A stretch of 64,000 nucleotides of DNA. Origin: Capniomyces stellatus. Its lineage: Eukaryota > Kickxellomycota > Harpellomycetes > Harpellales > Legeriomycetaceae. The translations under genes were made by a program, and so were the position numbers. Shown here piece by piece: positions 1-12,231 of the stretch. The number at the start of each line of letters is the position of its first letter. Position 1 is the first letter of the stretch. The notes under the pieces were generated by a model, which made no database searches, was not told the origin of the DNA, and saw only the letters and a program-made list of their open reading frames with translations. Location of the stretch: assembly GCA_001661515.1 (NCBI GenBank), contig LUVW01000039.1:313898-377897 (forward strand), written 5' to 3'.

Positions 1-556
1 AACCAAAACCAAAACCAAGGCCTCGACCAAGACTTCGACCAATACCTCAGTCAAACCAACAGCCACAGCATGTCCATTGACATCAACTGCCTCCAACATC
101 TCATTGAGTTCCAGCTACAGCAAGAAAAAGTATGACATGAAGAGATCAGTCGAGGTTCCATGTGATGATCAAGAATTTGTGTTTACCGCACAAGTAACTT
201 CAGACACAGACTCGGACCTGTTTGTTGCAATGATTGGAGACGAAGGGTATGGAGCTTCCAACAATGTTGTCGAGGCCCAGTTTGGGTTGGCTTCAGGCAA
301 GAGCACAATCAGAAACGGCAAGGTATCGTTTGTCAAACGATCCAACGGACTTGTCAAGCGCGCTACCAAGAACACAATCAAGATTGTTTCAACACCATCC
401 AAAGTCAAGATTTACATTGACAACAGGCTCAAGGCTTCATACACACCAGAGTCATTTAATGTCAAGAGATTGGCGTTTAGAACAGCAGCCAAATCAGCTA
501 GAATCATTAAACCTACATTCAACTGTGCCAGAGCTTCAAGCTGCTCTGGCTATTAA
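1..556 (+). CDS. 3' part of a Thr/Lys/Ser-linker protein with a C-terminal beta-sandwich-like domain
   Basis: Partial: the frame is open to the left edge, so the start lies outside the window. From base 2 it reads a Thr/Lys/Ser-rich linker (TKTKTKASTKTSTNTS) and then a domain of about 150 residues ending in a TAA at 554-556. The domain has alternating hydrophobic strands such as NTIKIVSTPSKVKIYIDNRL, a pattern reminiscent of LamG/concanavalin-like folds, and four cysteines, two of them in the last dozen residues. A Thr-rich linker followed by a small Cys-containing domain is common in secreted or wall-associated fungal proteins, but the signal peptide, if any, is not in view. I do not recognise the family with confidence; the beta-sandwich idea is inference from the strand pattern only. 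Confidence 0.6.
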   Translation, partial: TKTKTKASTKTSTNTSVKPTATACPLTSTASNISLSSSYSKKKYDMKRSVEVPCDDQEFVFTAQVTSDTDSDLFVAMIGDEGYGASNNVVEAQFGLASGKSTIRNGKVSFVKRSNGLVKRATKNTIKIVSTPSKVKIYIDNRLKASYTPESFNVKRLAFRTAAKSARIIKPTFNCARASSCSGY

Positions 557-1705
557 TTGATATATATTATTCATTTAGTTTTAACTTTTGCATCATTTAT
601 TATTTGATTATTTCAAATAAATCATTTCAACAAACATTATTGCAATTCTTTCTGTTTTATCCGTGTAAAGAGTTGGATGGATGATATCATTGTTTTTGTT
701 TGGAAATGTAATTTCCTCTTTAAGAGCACTCGGTCGAGTGAAAAGTGGCGACCTTTTAAAGAATTGTACTTTGAGTTGGTTGGCCCAATTAGAGTACTAC
801 AATTGCGCTTTAAAAATACTAACAACGTTTTTTTTTGTTGAAGTTATCATACGCCAACAACTTTTGGCCAAGGTTGTTGAACGGGCTTTGGTTAGCTTTG
901 GATATTTTATAATTGTTTTTACCAGAGCTGATAATGCAAAATTTTAAGAACATTAGTGATGTGATCGATAATGATAACGACAATATTGTAATTCTTTTTT
1001 GTGCCCTTGGTGTGTCTAGAATTAGTTTATTGGGGAATATGTATGGAGTTTAAGCCGCCTAATTAAACCTTGTTTATACGGCAAAGTATGTAAGATTACT
1101 TGGTTGTGTTTCTTAAGCAAATAAAATAAGCCGCCCACTAATCTTAGATCTAGAGCTTTGTAACAGGCAAATATAGGTGTACTCGGAATTGAGTACTAAG
1201 AGAATGTACTAATAGTTACAAGTTAAATAGACAAATGTATCAAGAAAACAGCCTTCGCTAAACAATGAAGACTTGGTAATATTTTTAACCCATTGTAACA
1301 ATGATAAGTACTATAGGTCTAAATTTTACAAAAGTTAACGATGACTTTATTGCAGTTTAATATTGAATTTGTTTTCCTTTTTATTGATTGTTTGCGAATA
1401 TCAAATTGTCAACTTTCTCTACAAACATTGTATAAAGAGGGTGTTGATAACAGAACAATGATGTTTTCATAGGAGAAATGTTCAAATTTACATGTATAAA
1501 AAGGTGTTAATGGTGTTTGTGTCATTTTACTTCAATTAAAGTTTGATTAGGTCCTTCAATCTTTTTTTTCTCGATCATATCAAATACTTTTACTACTATT
1601 ACTATCAGTTTTATTGTTTGAGTCAAATCGGCAAACTTGGTTGAATGAAAGCTAAATTTTTACTGTATACAAAGTAAGGCACTTATTATATCACAGCTTG
1701 CAAAT
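557..1705. other. intergenic, no gene seen
   Basis: About 1.1 kb of A+T-rich spacer between the end of the linker protein and the CAP protein. Short open frames on both strands lack ATG starts, splice partners or recognisable composition. No RNA gene or repeat was recognised. Confidence 0.6.
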
Positions 1706-2547
1706 ATGATGATTGGAGCTAAAAGACAAGGCGATGGTAGAGGCTGGTACCCAAAGTTGATACTACTATCTATAGTTTTTTGGCAATGCGTAAAATCTGC
1801 TGGTAAGAGCTTTATTTTATTGAATATAGTTGGCTTTTGGTTAGTTCATTGATTATAAATGTATTTTGGACTAAATCCGCTATGGCTGGTGGTGTAAATG
1901 TAGATATGGGTATCACAAACAACACAGAATCTGAGCCCGACACCATGGATGTCGTCAGGGAAGTCATGATAAAAAACGGAATGAAAGGCAAAATACCGGC
2001 GAATATAACAGACATGATGGACTTGATAAGTGAACCTGAAAGACATGAGGTAAAAAAAAATCTTAAGATGCTGGGAAAGGACCTAATTACTGAGGGAAAA
2101 CACAATTCGACGAAAAGCGTTGCGGATTTGAAAGAGTTGAACAACTCGATAGGGATGCTGAGCAAAAGGAATATGCATAGCCAGGATTCAATTAAAATGA
2201 CAAAATTGATAAATGAGCTTAGAAGAAAGCATGGGCTGAGTGATCTGATTATCGATCCAGCATTGATGAATGTGGCGCACCAGCAGGCGGCGTATTTGAA
2301 CAAGAAAAACTTGTTGTCGCATGAAAACAGCAAGTACAGCAACATGAGACAGAGATTTGTTACATATGGGGCCAACTGCCATGGGATAGCAGAGAATGTT
2401 GGGCACAATCCCGATACAGTTGAAGAGGCACACAACATGTGGGTTAACTCGCCGCCGCATAAAAAAAACTTGTTGGGTGAATTCCAAAGGTATGGATGGG
2501 CAAAAGTTGGGCCATACTGGTCACAGAATTTCTGCTCTTATCTATAA
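1706..2547 (+). CDS. secreted CAP-domain (SCP/PR-1-like) protein
   Basis: Two exons inferred: 1706-1802 and 1904-2547 (246 aa). The first exon encodes a hydrophobic signal peptide (LILLSIVFWQCVKSA); joining at 1802/1904 restores frame and puts the likely cleavage site right at the junction. Without this splice the first exon runs into a TGA. The C-terminal half is a CAP domain: an LRRKHGLSDL helix, a His in LLSHEN, Glu in GIAENVGHN, and the WVNSPPHKKNLL signature before a GPYWSQNFCSYL end. CAP proteins act outside the cell; fungal members (Pry type) bind sterols and lipids, so lipid export or host interaction is possible but not shown. Between signal peptide and CAP domain lie about 110 polar residues without a known domain. 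A nearer acceptor at 1844 gives a frame clash and was not used. Confidence 0.8.
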
Positions 2548-3821
2548 AGCCCCTCCCCCTCACACATACACTTTTTTTTTTAACACAATAGACTATAGAA
2601 TAAACGGTGATATTGGTTGATTTATAGAGTTTTATAATTTGAAGCGTTCCATTATTATTCGCCATTGCTGGTGTTGCTTGATTTTGCTCTTTGTGAGAAA
2701 ACAAAGCAAAAAAAAAATGAAAAATGAATAAATAAACTATGCCGATGGATCCTTCAGCAAAGCTGCAGTAGGCTTTGTTTTTGTGTTTGTCACTTTATCA
2801 AAGTCTGAAAATATTAAGCAGGAAACTTGAATTGGGCTAAAGCAATTTGTGAATGGCATACTCGAACTGTTATAAACCCCATTTTTCTGGAGACGTTTGT
2901 CTATTGTTAAGTTCCCTTGGTTTATTGACTCGATTATGCAGTCAAGATACATTGGACTGGCCATAAAGTATTATTGTCTTGCCTATGATATACAATGTGC
3001 TTTACTTTGCAAATGCCTTTACCCGTAAAATTAACGTGGAACGGTCTTTCCAATAGATCCCAGGACTTTGGTCACAAATCAAGCATCAATGTTGAGTTTC
3101 TGTCCAATAGTTTGAGGCTGGGTTCCAGAGTAAGCCAATGATGTTCCCGATTATCCAAACTTTGTAAGATGAATTACAAACCCGTAAATAGTTTGATTAG
3201 GTTAATATTTGCTTAATAAAACGTAAAATGTTGAGAGAATTAATTTAAAATCAAAGTGATAGGAATATTATTTCAAAGAACGGGAAGAAAGGAAGGGATG
3301 GAAAAAAGAACAAAAATGTAAAGAAAATGTAATTGATGAGTACAACAAATGATTGGCCAGAAAAAGAGTAAAAAAAACTTTTGAAATCGTAAAATCCGTG
3401 GTGAATGCTGGTATTTTACTCTATACCAGTCTAATTAAATTTCACACAACTTGGCTTTTTAAAAACCATTCCTAGTATGGTTAAACCAGATTGATAGGAA
3501 AAGAGGGAAAAAAAAACATTAGTAATTAAAGCCCAAATCACTTTTTTTCTTTCCTTTCTTTAAAGCCACATTAACAATAAAAAAAAGACAGAGAAATTTG
3601 TTATAATTTATTTTGAGAGAGATCAATAGTCATTATTCAGGATTGATAGCTAGGAAAGCAGTTTAAACCGTGCAAAAAATAAGTTTCTTGGAGGTTATAA
3701 CAGTGGAAGAAAAGGGAACAAAGTAGACACAATCACACTAGAGATTTTCCTTGGTAATTCCAAGTACGAGCGAATTCGAAAAGGAATCGGTACATAAATC
3801 CAAAGGGAACGTTGAACCACA
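2548..3821. other. intergenic with one weak minus-strand ORF
   Basis: No convincing gene. A 75-codon ATG-initiated ORF on the minus strand at 2737-2964 resembles no family I know and has no visible splice partners; I leave it uncalled. The rest is A+T-rich with several poly-A runs. Confidence 0.5.
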
Positions 3822-6800
3822 ATGGCAATGTTGTTGGTGCATGCAAATTCGACGAACATAAATCGGAGCATTAGAGTTCCGCAATTTCTCAATAAACTGT
3901 ACAAGTAAGCAAAAAAAAAAAAAAAAGGAAACAGCTAGACTTGATCATAACAAGACTAGAATAAATAAATGAAGTGAAGTGAAATATATTACTGTTAGTT
4001 TTTAATTTATCAAGTAAAGGTATTCAAAATGAGCAATTAAATTTAAATAGGCTTGTAGACGAGCCGTCAACAGATAATTATATAAGATGGTCGGATAATG
4101 GAGAGTCGTTTATAGGTAAGGAATATCAATTAGCACAATATTAATTAGTATAGTATCAAATAGTAGAAGTAGAGACGAGTTGAATTAAAATTGAGACAAA
4201 TTTGAATTGAATAGTGAATCGACACGAGGAATTCGCAAAGGAGATTCTGCCAAAGTTTTTCAAGCACAGCAACTTTTCGAGCTTTGTGAGGCAGTTAAAT
4301 ATGTATGGGTTTCACAAAGTGCCGCATTTGCAGTCGGGGGTGTTGAATAGCGAGGGAAATGAGTCGGAGAGTTGGGAGTTTAGCAATGTATACTTCCAGC
4401 GGAACCAAGCAGATTTGTTGCATTTTGTGACAAGAAACAAAGGGAGTAGAAATAGTGGGATGGGAGTGGATGAGGGGGGTATTGTTGAGGAGGAGTTAGA
4501 GAGTGGGATCAAAGAGGAATTGATGGATATTCAAGTAAATGACAAGAACGTAGGCGAAGGAGAAGGAAGTGACAGCGGAGAGGCAGAGAGAAAGAGCAAA
4601 GATATTGGAGGAGGAAGCATTAATAACAGTAAGTAGAGCAAAGATGCTTTGAATTGAAATGTGGTTGATTAATTGGTTGATTAATTGATTGATTGATTGG
4701 TTGGTTAGTAAAAGTAAAAGATGAGAATTAAATTAAATTGGATTGAATTGAATTGTGAAACTGGGAGAGTAGGTGTGCGAGAAAGAGAGCAGGGAAAGAG
4801 CGGGGGAAGTGGGGGACATTCGATGACGGGAATGAGCAGGAGCAAGGAGTTGATGATAAACCAAAAGTTTGAGAAGGTGATGAAGGAGCTGGAGAAGATA
4901 AAGGAGCACCAAATGACGATAAGTTCGGAGCTGAAAAAGATAAAGCAAGACAGCCAGACTCTGTGGACAGAAGTTTCGCAGTCGTCAAAGCGGCACAATA
5001 AGCAGCAGGACACGATAGAAAAGATTATGCAATTCTTGGCAACGATATTTTCGAGCGACAAGAAGCGGCCGATGGAGCCACACCACCCGAAAAACCAGCT
5101 GCTTTTGGCCGACAAGTTTGCAAATGACTACCACAGCAGCAAAACAGACGACGAAGACGAGATGAGTAGCAGTACGAGTGCGGATAATAGCAGATTTGAC
5201 ACGGGCGAGACCTTTACGATGCTAAATGGATATTCCAAGAGACATAAAACAGGTACCGAATACAAAAAGAGCAGCAGCAGCAGCAACAGTAGCAGTAGCA
5301 GCAACAGCATCAAAAAGGGAAGAGGGGGTAGTACAACAAGCATCAGCAGCAGGATCAAAGTTATGCCTGAGGATGACGATGGGGTGGTTGGAGTTGAAGG
5401 AATAATCACGAATGTTGGTGGTGGTGGTGGTAGTAGTAAAAGTAAAGATAAAAGCAAAAGTAATAGTAATAGTAATAGTAATAGTAGTAGTGGCGGGAGC
5501 AATTCGGGATTTTCTTCGTTTATTCCTGCAAAAAACGATATGGATTTGGATTATGGGTTGAATTTGGGGCTGGGTATGGATATGGGCGTGAATGCAGATA
5601 CTGGCATGGATATGGATTTGGGGTTGGATTTAGACGCTTTGAAAAGAACGGAGCAGGGAAACACCAAAACTACAACCAAAACTAAAAGTAGAACCAATAA
5701 CAGTTATGTCCAAAATCTTAACAGCGGTTACAGTAGTTACAATGCTGGAGATATGATTGGCTTGACCAAACCAGACAAGGACAATACCCTCAACAAGGCC
5801 AAACAGTTGCTGGGGTGGGAGAATATTATCCAATCGCACGAAAACAGCAGAAATGGGAAAATAACCAGCCAAAGTTCGCCCAAAATTGAAAACTTTGATG
5901 AACTAGTCAACAGTTTGGAAATGTATTCGGAACCTGTCCAGGACAAACCCAGTAGCTCAGCAAGCCATAACAACAACACTAGCAGCAGCAACTATGGTTT
6001 GAACGGGACCAACAGCGCCAGCAACAATGGCTCATTGGGTCTGGATTATGGCCTTGATTTAGGATTAGAGTTGGGGTTGGGCAACAATAATTACGGTAGC
6101 ACTGGTGGGCTGGATAATATTAACGGAAACCAGTTTGATTCTGGGGTGGATTTGGGGCTGGGTTTGGGTCTTGACTTTGTTGGGGATAAGGTTGGTAACA
6201 ACTACAACCAAATGCTGATTCGCTCACCAAAACTCTCCCCAAACACCAACCTAAACCTCAACCTCAACCCAAATTTGAACTTGAATCCAAACATGAACAT
6301 GAACATGAACTTGAACCCAAACCTGAATTTGAACCCAAACTTCAACTACAACCTGTTGGGTTGGAATCAGTTGACGCCGTCTGACCTTCAAAACATCAGC
6401 GCAATGAATCCAATAGCCAACAACAACGCTTCAACAACCGATTATGCAACCAATACTACAAATACAAATACAAACACAAACACAAATACAAATACAAATA
6501 CAAATACAAATACAAATACAAATACCAGCAAAAGCGAGTCAAATGTACAGAAAATAGCCAATATTTTATCAGGTTATACGCCCGAACAACTGGAGTCTGT
6601 AGCCAAGTTTGTCAGTTCTCTTGGCAGCACAAATCAAATCATTCCTATTCTAGCCCACCATCTAACCACAAACTATAACAACAGCAGTAACAATAGTAGC
6701 AACAACAATCAACTGATAACCACAGCTGGGCTGAAAAACTTGATTTCAAACAGCGACGTCAATTTTGACCCACTAAAGCTCCTCGATACTAATTCTGCCA

Positions 6801-7411
6801 GCCAAGAATCTGGAAACTCTGCAACTAACACGGCAGAAATTAACAACAGCAACAATAATGCATATGATGGATTGCTGAACCCGATACCCAGCTACCCTTC
6901 CAATCTGGACATTAGCTCTTTGAATCTACAAAATCTGCAAAACATACAAAATCAACAAAACATACAAAATCAACAAAGTATGCACAATCAACAGGTTCAA
7001 CAGGTTCCTCAGCAAATCAGCAACAACGCATTGTACGATCTGCTAAACATGTACTATACACAAAACCCCGCGCTGCTGCAGCCAAACCCAACTGTCAACA
7101 CCTCCGACAACCCAGGCACCACTTCAAACTCCATCTCATCGATACTACCAAGCGTCCCGATTGTTGATCCCAGCTTAATCAATCCAAACTCACTACAGCT
7201 CATCCAGTTGGCTGATGATGATCGGTCGAACAGCACTAATATTTCGGGTATTGTTGATCTCGCTAGCCCAGTTGCCAAATCAAAACTTAAACTAAAACCT
7301 AAACCCAAATCCTCCAAAAACGACCTCAAATCGCCCCTATCCATTAAAGATAAACCAATCAAAAGTGTTGCCCTAAAACCGCCAAAACCTTCTAAACCAA
7401 AACACTTTTAG
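3822..7411 (+). CDS. HSF1: heat shock transcription factor (HSF) with long Asn-rich C-terminus
   Basis: Four exons inferred: 3822-3904, 4051-4115, 4215-4628 and 4773-7411 (1066 aa; all phases agree). The HSF DNA-binding domain spans about residues 18-125 and is rebuilt across two introns: VPQFLNKLYK, LVDEPSTDNYIRWSDNGESF, then FKHSNFSSFVRQLNMYGFHK, the recognition-helix signature. A trimerising HR-A/B coiled coil follows at about 215-285 (NQKFEKVMKELEKIKEHQ). HSF trimers bind nGAAn repeats and switch on chaperone genes in the nucleus. The remaining 780 residues are low complexity: Ser/Asn runs, Asp/Leu/Gly motifs near 443-476, 612-626 and 644-660, an (NLNP) block near 677-715 and an (NT) run near 747-772. 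The start is the first ATG after an in-frame TGA. The exon 4 acceptor (4772) is the least certain join; 4769 also keeps frame. Confidence 0.93.
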
Positions 7412-8334
7412 GCTTGAATTTGCGTTTTTTTTTTTTTTTAACCTTCAATCAAGCTGTTGTTTATTACTAAACTGTTATTGCTATTACCATTATCAATTTC
7501 CTTTCATATATTTTTTTTTTCCTTCAATACACCTTTTCTTTCTTCTTTCCAATTTTTAGTTTTAGCTTTTGAAAGCTTGATTGTTTCTTAGTCTTAAATA
7601 AATCAAGTCAAATCAAATCTGCTCAGATCAAAACAGATCAAATAAGATCAAATAAGATCAAATAAGATAAGATCAAACAAAACCTGTTTTTGTCTCATCC
7701 AAAAGTAAATAAATAATGCATTGCTAGGAATTATGAAACAAAATGACTGACTAAAGCTTAAAAGCTAAACAAAATACATGATTATAATCAAGTAGTATTC
7801 AACTAACTTTTTTTTTTTGCTTTATGCATCCTTCTTGTTTTTATCAGCGTTACTACAATAAGTTTCCCTTGGTCAAAGTCAAAACAAGTAATAATCATCG
7901 TCACAAAAATGTTTTGACCAAGGCGCTTTTATTTTATTTTATTTCATCATACTTCTTTTTATTATCACTGAATCAAATCCATTTACTATTTTTCTCAAAG
8001 TAAAAAAAAAGCATCAATTAAAAAAAAAAATTGTCGTATTCCCCCTCTCACTCCTACTTTAAAACCATCAACAAATCCCATTGCTCTGATTTGATTCTCA
8101 TTAGTTTTTAGGATTTCAAAGTGATAATTTCAAACTGTACAATTTGTTTTTACTATTTTATTTATTATATTGCAGGAAACATTGAGCTTTATAATAATAT
8201 AATACCAAACCATTAAAAGTCTTGCTCTGTTTGTATTTATCTCAGGAACAAATTTATTAACATTCCTTTATTTTTATTTTTCAAGGTCAAGTAAAAGCAA
8301 ACAGCTAACGAGAACAACAACAACAACAGTAAAG
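7412..8334. other. intergenic between HSF and ILV3
   Basis: Roughly 0.9 kb. It holds poly-T tracts just after the HSF stop and a short direct repeat built on AAGATCAAAT at about 7627-7675. No ORF worth calling; it presumably contains the ILV3 promoter. Confidence 0.6.
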
Positions 8335-10628
8335 ATGTTGAATGCTAAATCTATTCTAACAAAAAACAAGGCCATTTTAAAGTAATACCAAAGAAACAAA
8401 ACATTTATAAAAACGATATTCACTTTATAAAGACCATTATCGAAATTCCTATTGAAATTTCCAAGTATAAATTGCTAACTTGACCAACTCGACTGCCAAT
8501 TGAAATAACATAGGTTGGATCTCAAAACTTGTGCTATCCAAGCCTCAAGATTCCACACCGCCGCACCAACAAACGAAAAAGCCAAGCTCAACAAATACAG
8601 CTCCATCATAACACAACCAAAAGAACATGGATCTGCCCAAGCTATGCGTAAGCTCACCTCTAATTTCCTCACTTTGTTTGATCCACATTGCATCGCTATG
8701 TTTTCCAATGTTGAATTATTCACAACTTCAAACTTAACCATATGCTTATAAATGCCTTTATAGTTTATGCCACTGGAATTAATGAAACTGATCTTAACAA
8801 GGCTCAAGTCGGTATTTCAAGCGTGTAAGTAATAGTATAAATAAACAACTAAACAAAGGAAATAATCCCATAGATGAATGCATAGATGGTTAGACAAATG
8901 TGATACTAAACGGGTGTGTGTGTGTTTTTTTTTTTTGGTTTGATTTGGTTTGGCTTGGCTTGATTTGTGGGTTATAGTTGGTTTGAGGGAAATCCTTGCA
9001 ACATGCACCTTTTGGACCTCTCACAAAAAGTCAAGGAGGGAGTACAGGCTGCAGGGCTTGTTGGCTATAGATTCAACACAATTGGAGTTAGTGACGGAAT
9101 CAGCATGGGAACCAAAGGAATGTCATACTCATTGCAGTCGCGTGATGTTATTGCAGATTCAATTGAAACAGTAAGTAGAAAGGGCGATGAGTAGCTGGTT
9201 GATAAATATTTATGGATGATGATGTTGACGATGTTGATGTTGATGTTGATGCTGTTGATAAATGGAAAATAGACTATGGGTGGACAGTGGTATGATGCCA
9301 ACATTTCGCTGCCTGGGTGTGACAAGAATATGCCAGGAGTGTTGATTGCAATGGCGAGACTTAACAGGCCATCGCTGATGGTATACGGAGGATCGATTAG
9401 AGCAGGAAAGGGGTGTGGGGGCCAAGTATTGGATGTTGTATCGACTTTTGAAGCATACGGACAGTACGTGTCAGGAAAAATCAGCAATGAAGAGAGAAAG
9501 GACATCATCAAGAACGCGTGTCCAGGAGCAGGAGCGTGTGGAGGCATGTACACAGCAAACACGATGGCAACGGCAGCAGAGGCAATGGGTATGACCGTGC
9601 CATACAGTTCAAGCTCAGCAGCGACATCGGCCGAAAAGCTGGATGAGTGCATGAATGCAGGAAAAGTGATCAGAAACCTGATGGAAAACGACATCAAGCC
9701 ACTGGACATCATGACCAGAAAGGCATTTGAGAACGCCATTACAACCGTAATTGCAATGGGAGGCTCAACAAACGCAGTGCTGCATCTGATTGCCATTGCA
9801 AGAGCAGCCAGAGTCAAGCTGAACATGGATGACTTCCAGGACATCAGCAACAGAGTTCCATTCTTGGCTGACATGAAGCCATCGGGCAAGTATGTCATGG
9901 ATGATCTTGCTGCAATTGGAGGAACACCAGCTATTCTCAAGATGCTGATGGACGAAGGATTCTTGGACGGAAGCTGCATGACTGTTACCGGAAAAACAAT
10001 GAAGCAGAATCTGGATCAACTGCAGCCACTCAAGCAGGGCCAGGATATCATCAAGCCCGTCAGTGCTCCAATCAAGCCAACTGGCCATTTGCAGATTCTT
10101 TACGGAAACTTGGCTCCCGAAGGCTCAGTAGCAAAGATCACAGGCAAAGAAGGTTTGTTCTTCAAGGGCGAGGCTATAGTCTATGACACCGAGGAGGAGA
10201 TGCTGCGGTCCTTGGAAAGAAATGAGATCAAGCCTGGTCACGTGATTGTCATCAGATATTGCGGTCCAAAGGGCGGTCCAGGAATGCCCGAGATGCTGAC
10301 CCCAACAAGCGCCATTATGGGTGCTGGACTCGGCAAACAGGTGGCCTTGCTTACTGACGGGAGATTCAGCGGTGGAAGTCACGGATTTATCATTGGCCAC
10401 ATCACTCCAGAGGCCCAGGTTGGTGGCCCAATTGCTCTGATTAAGAACGGCGACATTGTTTCCATTGATGCCGAAAACAGAGTTTTGAGTGTTGATTTGA
10501 CTGAGTCTGAACTTAATGCCAGAAAGTCTAGCTGGGTTGAGCCAAAGTACAAGGCTGAACGAGGAACTCTTTACAAGTACATCAAGAACGTCAAGAGCGC
10601 ATCAGAGGGATGTGTAACTGACGAGTAA
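8335..10628 (+). CDS. ILV3: dihydroxyacid dehydratase, mitochondrial
   Basis: Five exons: 8335-8381, 8514-8647, 8764-8824, 8978-9170, 9273-10628 (596 aa, normal family length). Catalyses dehydration of 2,3-dihydroxy-3-methylbutanoate and its isoleucine homologue to the 2-keto acids, the step before transamination in valine, isoleucine and leucine synthesis. All joins are in phase and reproduce family motifs: [66 protein letters not shown] and [13 protein letters not shown]. The three Fe-S cluster cysteines of the family fall at about C88, C161 and C234. The first 30 residues are basic and hydroxylated with no acids ([16 protein letters not shown]), typical of a mitochondrial presequence. The next gene downstream, same strand, is the aminotransferase of the same pathway. 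Confidence 0.97.
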
Positions 10629-12231
10629 AAAGAAAGAAAATATTGCCAGTTTCTTTTTCTGATTGATTAGCTCTATTTCTATTTATTTTTCGTTTATTGG
10701 CTGTTTGATTTCTTTTCTTTTTTTTTCTTTTTTTTTCTTTTTTTGATCTATTACGATTGAATTATTAAATCCCGGCTTATTTTACTTTGTTTTCGACTTT
10801 TCTTTTTTTTTAAAAAAAAAAGTTTAGTTGGTGAATTTAAGTAAGGATATTAAAGTCGAGTAATCTAGGAGATCTATTTTGGGGAAGGGGAAATCGATGT
10901 AGCAATTCTACTTTTGGCAAAACCTTGTGACTTTTTTCACGCTTTTGTTTTCCAATTTGAATCTGATTTTTATTTTGACTGTTTTCCATTTTGATACTGT
11001 TTTCTGTATTGATTCTGTTTTCTGTATTGATTCTATTTTCTGTACTGATTTTGTTTTCCATTACCAATTGGAATAAAGGAACAATCGGAAAAGTAAATGG
11101 GGGTAAGGTCCAATAAAGTTGAACTTAAAATACCCACTTGGCTTTGTTTTAGCAAATAACTGCAGTTTCCACATATGGATTTGGCTTTGTTTACTCTGAT
11201 TTAAAAGCGCTTGGTTAATCACTCTACCGTCTTAATGTATCATCAAGGGATTAAAAGGAAAGAAAAGGGTATTTGCTTTCATTATTAACGTTAGTGTTAT
11301 TATCTGGAGTAAAATACATTTGCCTGAACATTATTGAATCAGAGATTCAATTCGATTTCCCAACTCTATTCCTGTTTTCACGAATAAAAGTAAATGAATA
11401 AAATGGGGGAAAGTGAAGAGGGTCTTGGATTGACTGTATGCTTTTAAAATATTCTGTTAATGACAGCAGGTGTTATAACAATTTTACAAGCCCTGTATAT
11501 ACGAACGATGTATAAAATATGGTTAGTTGTTCGTTGATGAGCAAACATTTGCAGACTATTATACGCTTGATGCACAATGCAAGAGATCCTTTTTTTTCTC
11601 TCTCTGAATTCTTATTGCTATTTAGTAGTAAAGGAAATTAAGGAGGTCTTGTAATTTGCGTGCTTTTTGGGGTAGATCCACAAGAGCTGAAACATGTCTT
11701 TGTACTACATGTAAAAGTGTGGTATTTAATGTACCTATTATTTACTAATTTGATGTTATAGTTGTGTTTTCTTTGACAAACTATTGAAAAGGAGTGTGGA
11801 GCAAAAGGGAAAATAAAAGAAAGAAAAAACAGTCTAAAATAGATTACCAAGGTCTTTTGCAAGTAAAAAAATCAAAAGGGAAACGTAATGTTTACTAGTT
11901 GAATTTCAAATACAGATTGTCCGCTACCCATATCCCATTATCTGCAACTTTTTTTGAAATTATTACAATTATTATCGTGTTTAAATCTTCGAGTTAGAGT
12001 TGCAACAATCAACAAATATTTTATTTTTATAAAGTAGACTTTTATAGCTCAAAATAAATAGATATTTACTCTGGGTAGCTTTTGTTGTTTTGTTTTGTTT
12101 TTCAAATTCATATATATAGTACTAACAAGGACTACTTGAACCATCAGGATAAACATACATTATCAATAAAAGAAAACAAAAGAAAATTAAAACACCTTAC
12201 TATATATAAAAAGGGAAAGAAATAAACAATA
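10629..12231. other. intergenic between ILV3 and BAT
   Basis: 1.6 kb. A poly-T/TTTTCTTT tract follows ILV3. At about 10975-11060 there is an imperfect tandem repeat around TTCTGTATTGATTCTGTT, which makes a minus-strand frame with repeated NRINTE words (10837-11067); I treat that frame as a by-product of the repeat. No other gene seen. Confidence 0.55.

Noticed and set aside
2737..2964. 75-codon minus-strand ORF downstream of the CAP gene
   Set aside because: ATG-led but with no domain, splice partner or recognisable relative; length is within chance for the region.
5128..5502. Leu-rich minus-strand frame within HSF
   Set aside because: It is the reverse of Ser/Asn codon runs in the HSF exon and has no independent support.
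10837..11067. Minus-strand ORF with repeated NRINTE words
   Set aside because: The pattern follows from a non-coding tandem repeat and the frame has no homology that I recognise.
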